This document shows, piece by piece, positions 1 through 9,287 of a stretch of DNA of 64,000 bases. Positions within the stretch are counted from its first letter, which is position 1, and each line of letters starts with the position of its first letter. The position numbers and the translations under genes are program-made. Source of the DNA: Heliocidaris tuberculata (Eukaryota > Echinodermata > Echinoidea > Camarodonta > Echinometridae); NCBI GenBank assembly GCA_025618425.1, contig CM046833.1, positions 33,303,747 to 33,367,746 of the forward strand. Reading direction: 5' to 3'. The notes under the pieces are model-generated. The model did no database searches. It worked only from the letters and a program-made list of their open reading frames with translations, and had not been told where the DNA came from.

Positions 1-224
1 GAAGTTCAATGAACAAATACATACATAGATATTTAATGACTGATTGCAGATAAAAAGTGGGGAATCATAAAAAGCCTTGTAGGCTCAATTTTCGGAGATG
101 ATGCCCTGAAAATATACATCAAATTAAAATTGAAACATTTTAAAACAAGACAATATAGAACGAATATCTTAAACTACGGATAGGACAGATGGATTAAAGA
201 AAGAAAGAGGAGAGGAGAGAAAAT

Positions 225-545
225 GAGATTTTAGGAGTAAACATTTTTTGATACCTTTTACATAATTAGAATTTTATATCATTTAAATTGAAATGACCAT
301 TATACAAACGTTTGAAATGTAATGATTTAGATTTTTTAATAGATTCAGGTAGATTGTTCCATACCAGTGGGCCGTGAAAAATACAGTGTGTTTTGTATTA
401 CGAGTTCGGTGTAAAGGAAGGTGAAAGCTTTGAGCAGATCTTGTATCATAATTATGCATTTTACAATTCTGAGTAAAAATACTATTTAAATGACTTTGGT
501 AGAGATACATTATTATACACGTTGAACATAAAAGTAGCATTATTT
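225..545 (-). pseudogene. LINE reverse transcriptase 3' fragment
   Basis: The minus strand encodes a piece resembling the C-terminal end of APE-type non-LTR retrotransposon ORF2 proteins. A stretch reading MHNYDTRSAQSFHLPLHRTR matches the usual H-N-Y-x-T-R-S ... H-x-P-x-x-R-T pattern just before the stop codon of such proteins. No upstream reverse transcriptase domain is present, so this is a 5'-truncated dead copy, the usual product of incomplete LINE insertion. The exact limits and the clade are uncertain. Confidence 0.55.
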
Positions 546-855
546 AGTCATATCATGCATGTCATGGATTGGCAAGATTCGCATCTGTTTAAAAAGGGGA
601 TTACTGTGACATAGAAAATATGAATTTTTTAACAATACCCACAACTTTCCCCCTTTATTTACAATTAGAAAGAAAGGAGAAAATTGGAGTGTATGCGGTT
701 GTGATGGAGATTTTATTTCAGATTTATTGTATGAAAGTGAGTACCGGTTGGTAAGGAAATATTTAATATTACATTTCAGTTTGAAGGATTGGTGCTCTCA
801 ATTACAACATAAAGCCAATGATAAATGTAGGTTAGGGTGATCTGGTAAACACCAG
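546..855. other. No gene recognised
   Basis: AT-rich unique-looking DNA. I see no coding frame with family resemblance and no repeat structure here. Confidence 0.5.
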
Positions 856-1554
856 GGGGGTGTTTCACAAAGAGTTAAAGGGATTGATTAACTTTGCCCA
901 GGATTGAAAAAAAAAATCACTGTTCCAGCTAATTTTGTAATCATAATTGCAAACCTGTAGGTCAGACAGGAATCGCCTGAGTTTTATAAGCTGATCGGTC
1001 GTTTATATATCAAGATATTTACGATTGAACACTGATGTCGGGATAGAGTACCACCGAACCCTGAAGAACTCTTACGGTTGGCATACCTCGCTCTATCACA
1101 GAATACCGTACGGGCTGGAAACCCGCTCTGAAATCGCCAAGCGCCGGAGCTTGGTTTTTGTGACTGCAGCGCAGCGAAGAAGCCGAGCGACTTGCGCTAG
1201 CGATCGATCACGATTTTCCCTTTTTGTAGGATAGTAAACGGGTTCCATTTTCTCTCATACTTTCACATATCCTTAATTATATATGTAGTTAGAGGACTGC
1301 ACACAATTCACTTGCATTTGAGCTGATTTCACAATTTTTCACAAAGTTAATCAATCCCTTTAAGTCTGACTTAAAGTCATGCGTAAGTGCCAATGCGCAT
1401 ACGGTATTAAACGCGTAATCTCATTGGTAGATTACCCAGTAGTGCGCGTCCCCTGAGCATGATCTGACTAATACGGTGATGTGTCATATACCGCACGCAA
1501 CTCGGAATTTAAGTGCGACTTTAAGTCAAATTTAACTCTTTGTGAAGCACCCCC
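856..1554. mobile_element. MITE with GGGGGTGTTTCAC ends, interrupted by a second element
   Basis: The left end reads GGGGGTGTTTCACAAAGAG and the right end is its near-perfect inverse, CTCTTTGTGAAGCACCCCC, followed by AGG. A 3-bp CAG duplication is possible, but the G run makes the boundary ambiguous by one base. No transposase frame is present, so this is a non-autonomous element. It is broken by a later insertion at 879-1359. Its own sequence is therefore only about 215 bp, which suits a short MITE. The termini resemble the GGCCC..TTTCATAAA family seen elsewhere in the window. Confidence 0.75.
879..1359. mobile_element. TTAA-flanked non-autonomous element nested in the MITE
   Basis: The ends AGGGATTGATTAACTTTG and CAAAGTTAATCAATCCCT are inverted copies of each other. 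The element is flanked on both sides by TTAA (875-878 and 1360-1363). A TTAA duplication is typical of piggyBac-like transposons (also seen in Kolobok). Removing the element and one TTAA joins two halves of the surrounding MITE cleanly. This shows it inserted later. A 69-codon open frame inside (1025-1234) has no recognisable domain. Confidence 0.75.
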
Positions 1555-1824
1555 AGGTGGTTTTTGATTAAGTGATATTGATAACACAATTATGGGACAA
1601 AAATTCTTTATAGTCAAAGAGGAAAATGACATCGATCTATCATTGTATTTGTATAAAAGTTATCTGTCTACAATCTTAATCAGCCAAACTCCTGGTACCA
1701 GTGTATTTGCATTTTAGAATGTCTGTTCCTATTTATTTTGGGAGAGGAATGTTAATATATAGGACACTTAAGCGCTTGCGACACCCGAAATAATCACGAT
1801 CTAAAAACTGAAAAACTCTTGAAA

Positions 1825-2414
1825 TACGGCTGAGTTTTTTTTTAACAGGAAAAGGGAAACAATTGGGTAACTGAATTTACTCAACCACATAGTATTTATT
1901 TACCCGATTCTAGGACCACTACCCCCTAGACAACTACCCCCCGGACAACCACCCCCCGGGGGTAGCTGTCCAGGGGGTAGTTCGGGGGGTAGTTGTCCGT
2001 TGGGTAATTGTCCTGGGGGTAGTTGTCCTGGGGGTAATTGTCCTGGGGGTAGTTGTCCTGGGGGGTAGTTGTCCTAGGGGGTAGTTGTCCTGGGGGTAGT
2101 TGTCCTAGGGGGGTAGTCGTCCAGGGGGTGGTTTTCCGGGGGTGGTTGTCCGGGGGGTAATTGTCCAGGGGGTAGTTGTCCGGATACGTATTTACCCATC
2201 GGCTTGGCAAATAGAGGGTTGGGCAATATCCTATTAGGTAAAATTGGTTGGGCAAGTATTGATGGGTAAATTATTGGGTAAACTGAAATTGCCCTACAAA
2301 AGGGCGAATTCTGTATATGAGTATATGGTAAAGTTTACCCCAAAGTTGGTCGGACAAATAACTACCCTCGTGTTGGATAAATTTTAGGTAAAACTTTGCC
2401 CAATTTTTTTTTAA
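1825..2414. mobile_element. TTGGGTAA/TTGGGCAA inverted-repeat element (partial)
   Basis: The segment is built of repeated TTGGGTAA and TTGGGCAA words and their inverses. It ends near 2414 with CCCAA, a T run and AAGAGTGT, the inverse of the CACTCTTAAAA(T)GTTGGG start of the copies at 21068 and 22559. Segments around 1850-1910 and 2205-2270 align with 21625-21760. The two aligned parts are separated here by the minisatellite at 1918-2190. It is probably a non-autonomous DNA transposon. The superfamily is not determined. Confidence 0.6.
1918..2190. repeat. G-rich minisatellite, ~14-bp unit
   Basis: About 18 tandem units of the form GGGGGTAGTTGTCCT, with small variations (TAATTGTCC, TAGTCGTCC). 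The first units at 1918-1970 are in the opposite orientation, so the array begins with a short fold-back. It sits inside the TTGGGTAA element and separates two parts that are adjacent in the related copy near 21680, so it looks like a local expansion. The minus strand is open for 109 codons only because the unit lacks stops. Confidence 0.9.
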
Positions 2415-2969
2415 GAGTGTAGGACAAGTGCAATTTATCAAAATATGATTTAGATATAAGGAATGATAATATGGCCCCAGCACAACCCTGAAATATTGAA
2501 GTCCAATAAAGCATCCCCAAATCCGGCCGTTTATGCTAAAATTGTAAATTGTCACGGATTTTAATATTTAGTAGCATCAGTGTACGATTTTGCCACCAGA
2601 ATGTAAATACTGACACAATGAAATGATATATATATCTTTATGGTAAAACAATATCCAGCATATATGGACTACGGGGAGGCGGGGCAAGACAGTACACATG
2701 GCAGGTTGGGACTGGTTGGGCCCAACTAGTATTCATTGCATCGAGAACTCACGACGTACCTTTGTTTAATTAGGCAAATCACATTATAAAGCTATTTTTA
2801 CATTATCAGGTTTGGTTTTTCGATAATTTTCATATCGATTTCAGGGCCAGAAACGATTCACAAATTAATACAAAATAAAGTTCAGTCTCTATTGCATCGG
2901 CGTACGGGCAAATTTTCAGGAGGGGGCTGACGCCTCTTGGCTTAACATTAACTTTCCAGTTTCGATATT
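2415..2969. other. No gene recognised
   Basis: AT-rich DNA between the inverted-repeat element and the 5' LTR. The short open frames here show no family resemblance. The last five bases, ATATT, are the target-site duplication of the retrotransposon that follows. Confidence 0.6.
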
Positions 2970-3514
2970 TGTTACTGGCATGAATTGCAAATAACGCCCT
3001 CTGTGGCAGAAAAGCAGATATCGCAAAAAAGAGGAATTTTGTTGCTTGTGGGATAGATGTTTTACCAGTTTTCAACCGTCGTCGTTAACTCCTCTTACTC
3101 TCTCTCTTCTCAAAGTAACCAAGGTCTCTTTGAAGCTCTTAGAAAGTTTATTGGATTCACTCATATCCTTCATCGGTGCTTGCATGCACATATGTTTATC
3201 ATCAGAATAAAAAAAAGGAGTCAAAACTTTCAGCCAATTGCATTGCACGTGTATTGTGTAGCCAGGCATATCCATACAGCGAAGTTATGACTACATGTAG
3301 ATTGATGCGTGCACCGTGACGTCGTGATCGATAGTGGTGAGTGTTTTCGTGAAGTAAACTGTGCATATCGAATTGAGTGAGCTGAGAAGATGACAACAAG
3401 AATTAGAGAAGATAAAAAGGACGTGTTTGGAACGAGTGAGAATAAGACTAGAGACCCAAGCTACAAATTCATATTATAATAAGTCAAGAATTAGGCAGCA
3501 ACTTGGCAATAACA
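2970..3514 (+). repeat. 5' LTR
   Basis: It starts TG and ends CA, and is the partner of the copy at 12485-13029. It should carry the element's promoter and polyadenylation signal; no single TATA box stands out. The bases after the LTR (TTAGTTGAAAACTGC) are where a tRNA primer site should lie, but I could not match them to a specific tRNA 3' end. Confidence 0.95.
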
Positions 3515-3668
3515 TTAGTTGAAAACTGCTAATTTCTGGGAGTTGTTGCACAAGTTGTTTAGCAAGGTCAAGCTAGGTGACATTCACAAGACTACAGTTA
3601 GTCTACTTGCTAGACTCTACAGAATTCAGGCTTCAAGTTCAAGTTTAATGTCCAGTTGAAGTGCAGCC

Positions 3669-6600
3669 ATGTTTAATGCCACAGGATTTGATCCGCTCTT
3701 TAGTGGAAACGTTCAGAGCTATGACTATGGGTATGACTACGGGCTTGATATGGGAGATAAAGATGTACTGCAACCAAATGACAGCATCTCTAACACAGGT
3801 CTTCCAGATGCAGGTTTCCTGCCTAAGTCTGCCCAACAAAGAGCACAATCTAGTGTAAGTGGCCTAACTAGTAACACTAGCAAGAGCACAGCATCTCGGG
3901 CTAAGATTGAAGCAGCCGCAAGGCAAGCAGAGCTTAAGGTAAAAGCAGAAGTTCTTAAGAGGAAACATGAACTAGAAAATGAAATACAACTCATGCAGAG
4001 AAAAAAGGAACAGTTGGAGTTAGAGGCAGAAATAGCTGCAACAAGTGCAAGACTAGCTGCCATTAATCAGGTTGAAGCTTCACAAGGTCAAGAACAAATG
4101 ACATTCACAAGAGAACAGATGACTGGATGCACATCTCTCCCTTCTGGAGCCCATGAGAGGACATTGGACCAGCAAGTGCAATCCAGCATTAACAGTAACA
4201 TACAACATGGGTCTCAGCCTCAGGCAAGTTTTGACCTTTCTTCATACTTGACACAACAAACAGAGGTAATAAAAAGACAGAATGACCTAACCAAGGTTCT
4301 TGTTGAGTGTCACCAGAGAGCATCATTACCTCAGAGAACTTTGATGCCATTTACTGGAGACCCTTTGCAGTACAATGCATTTCTGAGAGCATTCCGTCAT
4401 AGTGTTGAGGAAAAGACCACAAACCCTAGAGACAGACTCTGTTATTTGGAACAATTAACAAGAGGAGAAGCCAATACAATGGTACGCAGCTGCATGTACA
4501 ACGCAGATCCAGAGTTAGCTTACAAGCAGGCCAAGGAAGTTCTTCAAAAGACCTATGGCAACAAATACAGAATCACAAATGCAATAGTCAAGAAAGTAGA
4601 AGATTGGCCAGAGATGAAATCAGATGATGCAGGAAAACTCAACAGCCTTTCTCTATGCCTGACTGAGTTACTAAACACTGCTAAGGATTTGCACCAATGC
4701 CATGAAATAGATCACTCCAACAACATAAGGATGGTGGTTTCAAAGCTGCCATATCGCCTGAGAGAGAAATGGCGACACACTGCTGACTACATACAGGAAG
4801 AAAGGGGACAATGTATCCAGTTTGCTGATGTGGTTAGCTTTGTAGCCAAGGAAGCTCGCATTCTGTCTAACCCTGTATATGGTGACATCAAAGGGCAACA
4901 GAAAAGATTGGATTCAACTCATGCCAGTGCAGGCCAACACTCAAAGGTCAAGAATGAAAGACAAGGCTTTTCGACAAATGTAACTGGAATTTCACATCAA
5001 GAGAAGTCTACTAGCAAATATTGTGTCCACTGCAAGATGTCATCGCACGATTTGGAGACTTGTAGAAATTTAGGTGCCAAGCCATATGAGGAACGCATAG
5101 AGTTTTGCAAATCACAAGGCCTTTGTTTCTCATGTCTTAAGAAATCATCTCACATGGCAAAGGAGTGCAAGAACAGGTTAAAGTGTACATTGTGCAAGTG
5201 GACTCATCCAACAGTTCTCCACAAGCAGATCCAGAAAACCCCTACCTTACCTGACACCCCGGATCATGCTTCTCCTAATGAGAATGAAACATCAGTGCGT
5301 GAAGAGGATAGGAATTCGTCTGTTACAGACAAGACAGTAGATGATGTGAAACGCACATTGTCAAGTTTTAGCAGTGAATCAAGCAGTCTCCCTGTTGTTA
5401 TTCCTGTGGTGGTCCGCTCAAAGGAAAGTGGGATTCAAACACAAACCTATGCCTTTTTGGACAATGGGAGTAACGCAGTATTTTGCACACAGGCAGTGAA
5501 GGACAAGTTGAAGCTGAATGGAAAGAGCAATAACATACAATTGCAAACCATGACTGATGACAAGGTAATAAAGTGCGAGATAGTCAGGGATCTTGAGATT
5601 CTGGATTTGAATGAAAAGAACAGCCTCAACATCAAGGAAGCGTTTGTGCAAGACACAATTCCAGTCCAAAGAGAGGATGTCACAACACAAGCAGAGTTGA
5701 AGGATTATCCATACCTCCATTGCATTCAGTTGCCAGAGATTGATACAGAAGTGGGTCTGTTGATAGGCAACAACATTCCAAAGGCTTCAGAACCACTAGA
5801 AGTTATTAACAGTCAGTATGATGGCCCATTTGCTTGCAGGACATTACTTGGGTGGGCAGTCTGTGGCATCAACAAATCCAGTCAGTCATCTAGAATTACA
5901 GCACATCATGTGTCTGTCAAGGAGGACATTAGTCAACAGCTAGTAAATATGATTAACATGGATTTCAGTGAGAAGGTCATCGATGACAAACCAGAAAAGT
6001 CAAGACAGGATCAGCAGTTTTTAGAATCCGTGGAAAGATCCATTCAACATGTAGACGGACATTTCGAGATTGGTCTCCCTCTCAAAGATGGAAATATGAA
6101 GATGCCTAACAGCAAGCCGCAAGCTGAAATGAGGTTAGCGCATTTACAAAGGAAGTTTAATCGCCAGCCTCAGTTTCATAAGGAATACAAGCAATTCATG
6201 GACAAAGTGATAGATAAGAAGTATGCTGAGTTGGTACCAGAAAGTGAACTTCAGAGAGAGGATGGCAAGGTCTGGTATGTTCCACACCATGGTGTATACC
6301 ACCCGCAGAAACGCAAGCTACGTGTTGTGTACGACTGCGCAGCCTCATATAAGGGACAGTCCTTAAACCAAAATCTCCTACAGGGGCCGGATCTGACAAA
6401 TAATCTGGTTGGAGTCATGACCCGCTTCAGGCAAGATCACATAGCAGTTATGGCTGATATAGAAGCGATGTTTTCGCAGGTAAAGATACCCAAGGAGGAC
6501 AGGGATCTTCATAGATTTCTGTGGTGGCCAGAAGGTGACATCAAGAAACCAATACAGGAACATCGCATGACTGTGCATGTATTTGGGGCTACCTCATCCC

Positions 6601-9287
6601 CAGCATGTGCCAATTATGCCTTGAAACGCACAGCAGAAGATTGTGAACAAGATGATGTCGCACATGTAATTCAACACAATTTCTATGTGGACGATTGCCT
6701 CTACTCAACCTCTACCGTGGATAAGGCCATAGAACTTTCCAAGGGCCTGCAAGAAGCTTGTGGAAAAGGAGGATTCCGCCTCACCAAATGGGCGAGTAAT
6801 GACAGGGCTGTATTGAATGCAATACCAAAGGAGGAACGAGCAACCACAGTCCAAGAGTTGAACTTTGAAAAGGACAAACTTCCTCAAGAAAGAGCCTTGG
6901 GAATACTTTGGTGCGCTGAAACAGACTCGTTTGGCTACAATATCAAAATCAAGAATCGGCCTTCAACAAAAAGAGGCATACTGTCAACGGTCAGTTCTGT
7001 GTATGACCCATTGGGTTTTGTATCTCCAGTGATATTGGTTGCCAAACAACTACTCCAAACCCTATGCAGACAAAAGATTGGATGGGATGATGAGATACCA
7101 TCAAACCAGATAAGACAATGGCATGACTGGATAGATAACCTTCCAATGTTGTCTACTTTCAAGATAGAAAGATGTTTGAGGCCAGTTACCTATGAGCAGT
7201 CAGAATCAATCTCCCTACATCACTTTGCAGATGCCAGCGAGGTCGGATATGGAACAGTCTCCTACCTAAGACTAGAAAATGATAAAGGAGAAACAAGATG
7301 CTCATTCTTAATGAGCAAGGCAAGAGTTGCACCCCTCAAACAAGTTTCCATTCCCAGGATGGAACTAAGTGCAGCAGTTGTAGCAGTGAAGGTAGATAAG
7401 ATGCTAAAGAGGGAGCTTGAAATACTTGTCAAACAAACATATTTTTGGACAGACAGCATGACAGTTTTGTGCTACATCCAAAACACAACATCGAGATTCC
7501 AGACATTTGTGGCTAACAGGTTAGCGATCATCCATGAGGGTTCTAATCCAGACCAGTGGTACTATGTTAAATCCAGCCTCAATCCAGCAGATGTTTGCTC
7601 AAGAGGAATGAAGGCACAAGAATTTCTGTTGAACAATGACTGGAAGAAAGGCCCAGAATTCCTTCTGAAGTCTGAAGAAGAATGGCCAAAGGATCCTGAA
7701 TCACCCAACAATGAAAAGGATGAAGAGCTTGAGATCAAGAAAACCTGTATGTTGGGGACTGTACTGAAGCCAGGAGAAGAAACACAAAGTGTAGACAAGT
7801 TGATCAATCATTTCTCAGATTGGACGAAGCTTCGAAGAGCAGTTTCTTGGTGGCTTAGACTCAAAGGCAAATTGAAAGAAAAGGCAAAGCTGTCACCAGA
7901 GAAAGTGCATAGTGGGAGCCTTACAGTAGATGAATTGAGTCGTGCAGAAGTAGCCATCATTCAGTGGGTGCAAGCAGAGTCGTTCCAAGAAGAAATAGAC
8001 ACCTTAAGACAGAAAGGAAAGCCTGTATCCAGGGGAAGCAGTATCATAAAGTTAGACCCTGAACTCCAAGATGATGTACTAAGGGTTGGTGGAAGACTAA
8101 GGAATGCTCCCCTCAGTGGAAATGCAAAGCATCAGGTCATCCTGCCCAAGAAGCACCATGTGTCTGCTTTGATCATCAGACACATACATCAAAGGGTAGC
8201 ACACCAAGGACTGAATCATACCCTAGCGGAGTTACGCCAGAAATACTGGATAGTGGGAGCAGGTGTGCTAGCAAAAACAATTATCAGAAAGTGTGTTACA
8301 TGTAGGAGGTACCAATCCAAAACAAACACTCAAAAGATGGCAGACCTTCCAGGCCCAAGAGTAGCAGTATGTGAGCCTCCATTTACTCACACAGGCATGG
8401 ACTATTATGGGCCATTTCAGACAAAGCATGGTCGAAGCATGAAGAAGCGTTATGGTGTAGTGTTTACCTGTTTGACAAGCCGGGCAGTACACCTGGAAGT
8501 AGCAAGTAGCTTAGACACCAGTTCTGCCATAGATGCCATAAGACGATTTGTAAGTCGAAGAGGTACTGTCAAATCAATGTACTCAGACAATGGGACAAAC
8601 TTGGTGGGAGCCTGTGGTGAGTTGAAGCAGGCACTACAGGAATGGAGTCAGGATCAAATCATGAACTTTTGTTGCAATCGCGGAATACAGTGGAATTTCA
8701 ATCCACCAGCCGCATCGCATTTTGGAGGAGTCTGGGAGAGACAAATAAGGACTATTAGAAAAATCCTCCATGCTTTGCTACACGAGCAGTACTTGAAGAC
8801 TACCCAAAGTGACGAGCAGCTCAATACCCTGATGTGTGAGATAGAGGCAATTATAAACAGCCGGCCTCTAACCAGAGTGTCAGACGACCCTAATGACCTG
8901 GATGTCCTCACACCTAATCACCTACTACAAGCCAAGATGACTACTAGTCCACCTCCTGGGCCCTCCTCGGAGAAAGACGTATACTGTAAGAGACGATGGC
9001 GGCAGATGCAATTTCTGGCAGACATGTTCTGGAGGAGGTGGGTACGTGAGTACCTGCCAGCCTTACAGCAGCGGCAGAAGTGGACCCAACCAAATCGCAA
9101 TCTACAAGTGGGGGACATCGTCTTAATTGCTGATAAGGATGCGCCTAGATGTTCCTGGCAGATGGGACGAGTGAAAGAAGTGTATCGTGGTAAAGATGGT
9201 TTAGTCCGCAGTGCCACAATGAAGACAAAATCTGCAACACTTACCAGACCAGTAACAAAGTTGTGCTTGCTGCTGGAAGCTGAATAG
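3669..9287 (+). CDS. BEL/Pao Gag-Pol polyprotein
   Basis: A single uninterrupted 1872-residue frame; the ATG lies in a good context (GCAGCCATG) 155 bp after the 5' LTR. An N-terminal coiled coil (about residues 85-135) is followed by a DUF1759-like Gag region (about 220-400) and two zinc-knuckle-like Cys/His clusters (from C452, pattern C-x2-C-x4-H-x4-C). Next comes a DUF1758 retropepsin with LDNGS at D598; DSG or DTG is commoner. Reverse transcriptase carries YVDD at 1006-1009. RNase H has its first Asp at 1188 (HHFADAS). The integrase has an H-H-C-C zinc domain near 1505-1545 and catalytic D1578, D1640 and E1690. The C-terminus is a DUF5641-like domain. This protein copies the element's RNA into DNA and integrates it. 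No separate gag stop or frameshift is seen, as usual for this clade. Confidence 0.95.
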   Translation: MFNATGFDPLFSGNVQSYDYGYDYGLDMGDKDVLQPNDSISNTGLPDAGFLPKSAQQRAQSSVSGLTSNTSKSTASRAKIEAAARQAELKVKAEVLKRKHELENEIQLMQRKKEQLELEAEIAATSARLAAINQVEASQGQEQMTFTREQMTGCTSLPSGAHERTLDQQVQSSINSNIQHGSQPQASFDLSSYLTQQTEVIKRQNDLTKVLVECHQRASLPQRTLMPFTGDPLQYNAFLRAFRHSVEEKTTNPRDRLCYLEQLTRGEANTMVRSCMYNADPELAYKQAKEVLQKTYGNKYRITNAIVKKVEDWPEMKSDDAGKLNSLSLCLTELLNTAKDLHQCHEIDHSNNIRMVVSKLPYRLREKWRHTADYIQEERGQCIQFADVVSFVAKEARILSNPVYGDIKGQQKRLDSTHASAGQHSKVKNERQGFSTNVTGISHQEKSTSKYCVHCKMSSHDLETCRNLGAKPYEERIEFCKSQGLCFSCLKKSSHMAKECKNRLKCTLCKWTHPTVLHKQIQKTPTLPDTPDHASPNENETSVREEDRNSSVTDKTVDDVKRTLSSFSSESSSLPVVIPVVVRSKESGIQTQTYAFLDNGSNAVFCTQAVKDKLKLNGKSNNIQLQTMTDDKVIKCEIVRDLEILDLNEKNSLNIKEAFVQDTIPVQREDVTTQAELKDYPYLHCIQLPEIDTEVGLLIGNNIPKASEPLEVINSQYDGPFACRTLLGWAVCGINKSSQSSRITAHHVSVKEDISQQLVNMINMDFSEKVIDDKPEKSRQDQQFLESVERSIQHVDGHFEIGLPLKDGNMKMPNSKPQAEMRLAHLQRKFNRQPQFHKEYKQFMDKVIDKKYAELVPESELQREDGKVWYVPHHGVYHPQKRKLRVVYDCAASYKGQSLNQNLLQGPDLTNNLVGVMTRFRQDHIAVMADIEAMFSQVKIPKEDRDLHRFLWWPEGDIKKPIQEHRMTVHVFGATSSPACANYALKRTAEDCEQDDVAHVIQHNFYVDDCLYSTSTVDKAIELSKGLQEACGKGGFRLTKWASNDRAVLNAIPKEERATTVQELNFEKDKLPQERALGILWCAETDSFGYNIKIKNRPSTKRGILSTVSSVYDPLGFVSPVILVAKQLLQTLCRQKIGWDDEIPSNQIRQWHDWIDNLPMLSTFKIERCLRPVTYEQSESISLHHFADASEVGYGTVSYLRLENDKGETRCSFLMSKARVAPLKQVSIPRMELSAAVVAVKVDKMLKRELEILVKQTYFWTDSMTVLCYIQNTTSRFQTFVANRLAIIHEGSNPDQWYYVKSSLNPADVCSRGMKAQEFLLNNDWKKGPEFLLKSEEEWPKDPESPNNEKDEELEIKKTCMLGTVLKPGEETQSVDKLINHFSDWTKLRRAVSWWLRLKGKLKEKAKLSPEKVHSGSLTVDELSRAEVAIIQWVQAESFQEEIDTLRQKGKPVSRGSSIIKLDPELQDDVLRVGGRLRNAPLSGNAKHQVILPKKHHVSALIIRHIHQRVAHQGLNHTLAELRQKYWIVGAGVLAKTIIRKCVTCRRYQSKTNTQKMADLPGPRVAVCEPPFTHTGMDYYGPFQTKHGRSMKKRYGVVFTCLTSRAVHLEVASSLDTSSAIDAIRRFVSRRGTVKSMYSDNGTNLVGACGELKQALQEWSQDQIMNFCCNRGIQWNFNPPAASHFGGVWERQIRTIRKILHALLHEQYLKTTQSDEQLNTLMCEIEAIINSRPLTRVSDDPNDLDVLTPNHLLQAKMTTSPPPGPSSEKDVYCKRRWRQMQFLADMFWRRWVREYLPALQQRQKWTQPNRNLQVGDIVLIADKDAPRCSWQMGRVKEVYRGKDGLVRSATMKTKSATLTRPVTKLCLLLEAE

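Noticed and set aside
1025..1234. 69-codon frame within the TTAA element
   Set aside because: Too short, no resemblance to a transposase or to any domain.
1918..2190. Regular repeats that might suggest a CRISPR-like array
   Set aside because: Units are directly adjacent without spacers, and the genome is clearly animal.
1926..2255. 109-codon minus-strand frame rich in Pro, Asp, Asn, Tyr
   Set aside because: It is the translation of the minisatellite unit, which lacks stops; there is no start context or conserved domain.
3072..3399. Several 65-77 codon frames within the 5' LTR, repeated in the 3' LTR
   Set aside because: They overlap each other on both strands and are in LTR promoter sequence; no protein family is suggested.
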